From an uncultured Micrococcales bacterium (GTDB lineage Bacteria > Actinomycetota > Actinomycetes > Actinomycetales > Microbacteriaceae): DNA of 7,751 nt. The translations under genes and the position numbers were made by a program. The notes beneath the pieces were generated by a model. That model was not told the origin of the DNA and made no database searches. It saw only the letters and a program-made list of their open reading frames with translations. Of the stretch, positions 5,203-7,751 are shown in pieces; position 1 is the first letter of the stretch; every line of letters begins with the position of its first letter. The stretch is taken from contig CAJXTQ010000026.1 of the NCBI GenBank assembly GCA_913060985.1, positions 1 to 7,751 on the forward strand. The letters are read 5' to 3'.

Positions 5203-6555
5203 TTGCCCAAAAGCCCACAATCCGCCAAGGCCACAGCCAGTAAAGCCAAGCGTGCGGAGGGGGTGAGCGCCGACACTAAAGTTCGAACTTTTATTCTTGA
5301 CACCTCAGTGCTGCTGAGTGACCCGAGGGCTTTATTCAGGTTTGCTGAACACGAAGTCGTTATTCCAATTGTTGTGATCAATGAATTGGAAAAGAAAAGA
5401 CATGACCTGGAAATAGGCTTCTTTGCAAGAAAGGCTCTTCGCTATCTAGATGAGCTAAGAGAGAAACACGAGCGACTTGATTTCCCAATGAGCATTGGAG
5501 AAAACGGCGTTTTGAGAGTGGAGCTGAACCACATAGATCAAAGTGTTCTTCCTGCAGGTTTCCAGCTTGGTGACAACGACTCAAGAATTTTGGCGGTAGC
5601 AGCAAACCTCAAAAACGAGGGGTTTGACGTAACCGTTATCAGTAAAGACCTACCGATGCGCGTAAAGGCCAGTGCTTTGGGCATGAAGGCTGAGGAGTAT
5701 CTGGCCGAGCAAGCACGGGCTGAAGAGTGGTCTGGGATAGAAGAGCTGGATCTCAGCGGAGATGAGATGGCAGCTCTCTATGGTGAGGAAGAGGTGGACA
5801 ATCCTCTGGTCGCAGAGATGCCAATCAATACCGGTCTGGTAATTCACTCAGAGCGCGGAAGTGCTTTGGGACGAGTTACCAGCAGCAAGAGCGTGAAGCT
5901 CGTCAGGGGCGATCGTGAGGTCTTTGGGGTGCATGGCAGAAGCGCCGAGCAAAGGTTGGCAATTGATTCCTTGCTGGACCCCGAGATTGGAATTGTTTCC
6001 CTTGGTGGTAGGGCAGGAACTGGTAAGAGTGCGCTGGCGCTGTGTGCAGGATTAGAAACCGTTTTGGAGAGGCGCCAGCACAAAAGGATTATGGTCTTCC
6101 GCCCGCTGTATGCGGTTGGAGGACAGGAGCTGGGATATCTACCAGGAACAGAAGGGGAGAAAATGAACCCCTGGGCTCAGGCTGTTCACGACACCCTGGG
6201 AGCACTGGTATCAAAAGAGGTAATCGATGAGGTGGTTGACCGCGGAATACTCGAGGTCTTGCCACTGACACACATCCGAGGCCGTTCGCTGCATGACACG
6301 TTTGTGATTGTCGATGAGGCGCAATCACTTGAGCGCAATGTCTTGCTAACCATGCTCAGTCGAATTGGTCAAAATTCAAAAGTGGTGCTAACCCATGATG
6401 TTGCCCAAAGAGACAACCTGCGAGTAGGCAGGCACGATGGAATCGCTTCTGTTGTTGAAACCTTGAAAGGCCAGGAGATCTTTAGCCACATCACACTAAC
6501 TAGATCCGAAAGAAGCCAGATTGCAGCTCTAGTTACCGAGCTATTGGATTACTAG
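5203..6555 (+). CDS. phoH2: PhoH2: PIN-domain ribonuclease fused to PhoH-type ATPase
   Basis: This 450-residue cytoplasmic protein probably unwinds and cuts RNA, as shown for mycobacterial PhoH2 (Rv1095). A lysine/alanine-rich tail (1-26) leads to a PIN domain at about 28-165. Its acidic metal-binding set is present: Asp33 (ILDTSVLL), Glu61 (NELEKKR), Asp124 and Asp126 (GDNDSRIL), and Asp149 (SKDLPMR). The PhoH domain follows from about 240. Walker A is GGRAGTGKS at 268-276, Walker B is FVIVDEAQ at 367-374, and LTHDVAQRDNLRVGRHDG at 396-413 is a PhoH2 hallmark. The start is a TTG with a strong ribosome site. The gap from the uppS-like gene is 95 bases, so it may have its own promoter (a weak TAGTGT lies at 5169-5174). 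No antitoxin-like frame is seen upstream. Confidence 0.96.
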   Translation: MPKSPQSAKATASKAKRAEGVSADTKVRTFILDTSVLLSDPRALFRFAEHEVVIPIVVINELEKKRHDLEIGFFARKALRYLDELREKHERLDFPMSIGENGVLRVELNHIDQSVLPAGFQLGDNDSRILAVAANLKNEGFDVTVISKDLPMRVKASALGMKAEEYLAEQARAEEWSGIEELDLSGDEMAALYGEEEVDNPLVAEMPINTGLVIHSERGSALGRVTSSKSVKLVRGDREVFGVHGRSAEQRLAIDSLLDPEIGIVSLGGRAGTGKSALALCAGLETVLERRQHKRIMVFRPLYAVGGQELGYLPGTEGEKMNPWAQAVHDTLGALVSKEVIDEVVDRGILEVLPLTHIRGRSLHDTFVIVDEAQSLERNVLLTMLSRIGQNSKVVLTHDVAQRDNLRVGRHDGIASVVETLKGQEIFSHITLTRSERSQIAALVTELLDY

Positions 6556-6593
6556 CCTGGGGATAACTCACTAAAGGGTTTTTACCAAAGGTC

Positions 6594-6599
6594 TAGATT
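6594..6599 (+). promoter_or_regulatory. -10-like hexamer for a leaderless prepilin peptidase mRNA
   Basis: TAGATT lies 6 bases before the GTG at 6606. Its first three bases are also the in-frame stop that limits the gene upstream. The nearest purine-rich site (AAAGG, 6587-6591) is 14 bases from the GTG, too far for a normal ribosome site. No good -35 is visible. Confidence 0.5.
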
Positions 6600-6605
6600 C
6601 GCTCT

Positions 6606-7103
6606 GTGAATTCAGAGCTACTAATCCTTGCCATCCCGTTTGGCTATCTAGTTGCAGTTGCCCCGATGCTTGCAGTAATCGATATCCGTTCCCACCGTCT
6701 TCCAAATTCACTCACCCTCCCAGGGATAGTCATATCCCTGATAAGCGTTCTGGGAGTTTCGATAATTGAAAACAAGTGGCTGGAGCTGGTTGTCACCATT
6801 GGTGTATCGGTTTTGATAGTAATTATTGGATATCCCCTTGCCAGAGCTGAGCTTCTGGGGATGGGGGACATCAAGCTATTGATTGCTTTCGCGCTGCCGC
6901 TTGCTTTCATTTCTCCGCTTGCGTTCCTCATCGGGGTCTTAGTGAGTCTGGCTATTGCGAATCTGGTTCTGCTACCGAAAATTCTCCGTCGCAAACTCAG
7001 CACTCAAACCACAATCCCAATGGGGCCCTATCTACTATTGGGGCTTATCGGGATTTTCGGTTATGAATTAACAGGTCTTATGCCTGTGGGGGTCTGGTCA
7101 TAG
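6606..7103 (+). CDS. A24 family prepilin peptidase, short form
   Basis: This 165-residue polytopic membrane aspartic protease should cleave the leader of type IV, Flp/Tad or competence-type pilins. Both catalytic motifs are present: AVIDIRSHRLPN (23-34) with Asp26, and GMGDIK (85-90) with Asp88. PMGPYLLLG at 138-146 is a further family signature. About six hydrophobic segments span the protein. The N-terminal methyltransferase domain of long PilD/GspO enzymes is absent, so this is the short TadV/archaeal-like form. The GTG start is the only one that keeps the first helix before Asp26. No pilin or assembly ATPase gene is in the window. The last 26 bases overlap fumC on the opposite strand. Confidence 0.92.
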   Translation: MNSELLILAIPFGYLVAVAPMLAVIDIRSHRLPNSLTLPGIVISLISVLGVSIIENKWLELVVTIGVSVLIVIIGYPLARAELLGMGDIKLLIAFALPLAFISPLAFLIGVLVSLAIANLVLLPKILRRKLSTQTTIPMGPYLLLGLIGIFGYELTGLMPVGVWS

Positions 7104-7751
7104 GCAGAACATCCAGCAATTCATCAAGCTGCTTTTCGGTGATTTCTCCTGCATCGACCAGCCCAAGGTCGATTACCGCCTCCCGGACTGTTATTCCCTG
7201 CTCAACCGAGTGCTTAGCCACCTTGGCTGCTTTCTCATAGCCGATTACCCTATTCAGAGGGGTGACTATGCTTGGTGAAGACTCAGCCAAGGCCCGGGCT
7301 CTTTCAACATTCGCCTCTAGCCCCTCGATGGTTTTATCGGCAAGCACTCTGCATGAGTTGGATAGCAATCTAATTGATTCCAAAACTGCACTTCCCATTA
7401 CTGGAATTGCCACATTAAGTTCAAATGAACCACTTGCCCCAGCCCAGCTGACGGTTGAGTCGTTTCCAACTACCCTTGCACAAACCATCAGCACCGCCTC
7501 TGGTATTACCGGGTTTACTTTGCCAGGCATAATCGACGAGCCTGGTTGCAGGTCAGGAATTCGTATCTCAGCCAAGCCTGTGTTGGGACCAGAACCCATC
7601 CAGCGCAGGTCGTTGTTGATTTTTGTCAGGCTTACAGCGATGGTCTTCATCTGGCCACTTACCTCTACCAGTGAATCTCTCGCCCCCTGCGCCTCGAAGT
7701 GATCGCGTGCCTCAGTAATTGGAAGCCCCGTTTCTTTGGCAATCTGGCTAA
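7078..7751 (-). CDS. fumC: Class II fumarate hydratase, C-terminal half
   Basis: This is 223 codons of an open frame running in from the right edge, about half of a normal 460-470-residue FumC. The enzyme interconverts fumarate and malate in the TCA cycle without an iron-sulfur cluster. The family signature GSSIMPGKVNP, bearing the catalytic-loop serine, is encoded at 7510-7542. TGLPITEARDHFEAQGARD near the window edge and KTIAVSLTKINNDLRWMGSGP are also typical of fumarase rather than aspartase or argininosuccinate lyase. The internal ATG at 7650 is not the start: conserved sequence continues without a break to the window edge. The stop (TAA, 7078-7080) lies inside the 3' end of the prepilin peptidase gene. 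Confidence 0.96.
   Translation of the reverse strand, partial: SQIAKETGLPITEARDHFEAQGARDSLVEVSGQMKTIAVSLTKINNDLRWMGSGPNTGLAEIRIPDLQPGSSIMPGKVNPVIPEAVLMVCARVVGNDSTVSWAGASGSFELNVAIPVMGSAVLESIRLLSNSCRVLADKTIEGLEANVERARALAESSPSIVTPLNRVIGYEKAAKVAKHSVEQGITVREAVIDLGLVDAGEITEKQLDELLDVLPMTRPPQA

Noticed and set aside
5160..5381. 73-codon antisense frame over the phoH2 start
   Set aside because: It is a shadow of the phoH2 N-terminus with no domain or start signal.
7262..7702. 146-codon open frame antisense to fumC
   Set aside because: fumC is certain from its conserved motifs; the opposite frame has no recognisable domain or ribosome site.
1..7751. CRISPR arrays, tRNA or rRNA genes, transposases, phage or defence genes
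   Set aside because: Looked for on both strands. No direct-repeat array, cloverleaf, transposase motif or defence domain was recognised; the genes are core metabolism and cell maintenance.

Overview
The window is about 7.75 kb of tightly packed chromosomal DNA, probably from an actinobacterium with a compact genome. The main evidence is gene content and order. A greA-like gene, a DUF4307 membrane protein, a short one-helix membrane protein, a haemolysin III/TrhA protein, an Rv1086-like short-chain cis-prenyltransferase, a PIN-PhoH fusion (PhoH2) and a class II fumarase follow the same order as Mycobacterium tuberculosis Rv1080c to Rv1098c, as I recall that genome. The base composition is roughly balanced rather than GC-rich, starts are often GTG or TTG, and spacing is extremely short. 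This fits a streamlined Microbacteriaceae lineage such as the freshwater Luna-type actinobacteria (Aquiluna/Rhodoluna), but the genus is my inference. I see no rRNA, tRNA, CRISPR array, insertion sequence or phage gene. No stretch over 100 bases lacks a gene.

Layout. Positions 1-1090 hold the end of lemA and all of htpX (+), a membrane-associated pair linked to envelope protein quality control. Positions 1131-2357 hold a threonine/serine dehydratase (+) with its own promoter and a good ribosome binding site. It converges with, and overlaps, greA (2354-2845, -). A small rho-independent terminator separates greA from the DUF4307 gene (2901-3281, -). A 36-base divergent gap leads to a small membrane protein (3318-3575, +), which converges with and overlaps trhA (3565-4308, -). 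A 40-base divergent gap leads to the cis-prenyl diphosphate synthase (4349-5107, +), then phoH2 (5203-6555, +), then a short A24 prepilin peptidase (6606-7103, +). That last gene overlaps the 3' end of fumC (7078 to beyond the right edge, -).

How the genes fit together. Most are core functions: amino-acid metabolism (ilvA), transcript cleavage during stalled transcription (greA), envelope quality control (htpX, lemA), membrane or isoprenoid biology (trhA, uppS-like), RNA metabolism (phoH2), pilin processing and the TCA cycle (fumC). They are neighbours by conserved actinobacterial synteny rather than as one pathway.

The most interesting signals are regulatory and architectural. Several genes have no Shine-Dalgarno site but have a TAnnnT -10-like hexamer placed 6 or 7 bases before the start codon, which predicts leaderless mRNAs. 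All three convergent pairs overlap (by 4, 11 and 26 bases). The mycothiol conjugate amidase gene (mca), expected between the DUF4307 gene and the small membrane protein gene, is absent. I found no convincing evidence of a wholly new system.
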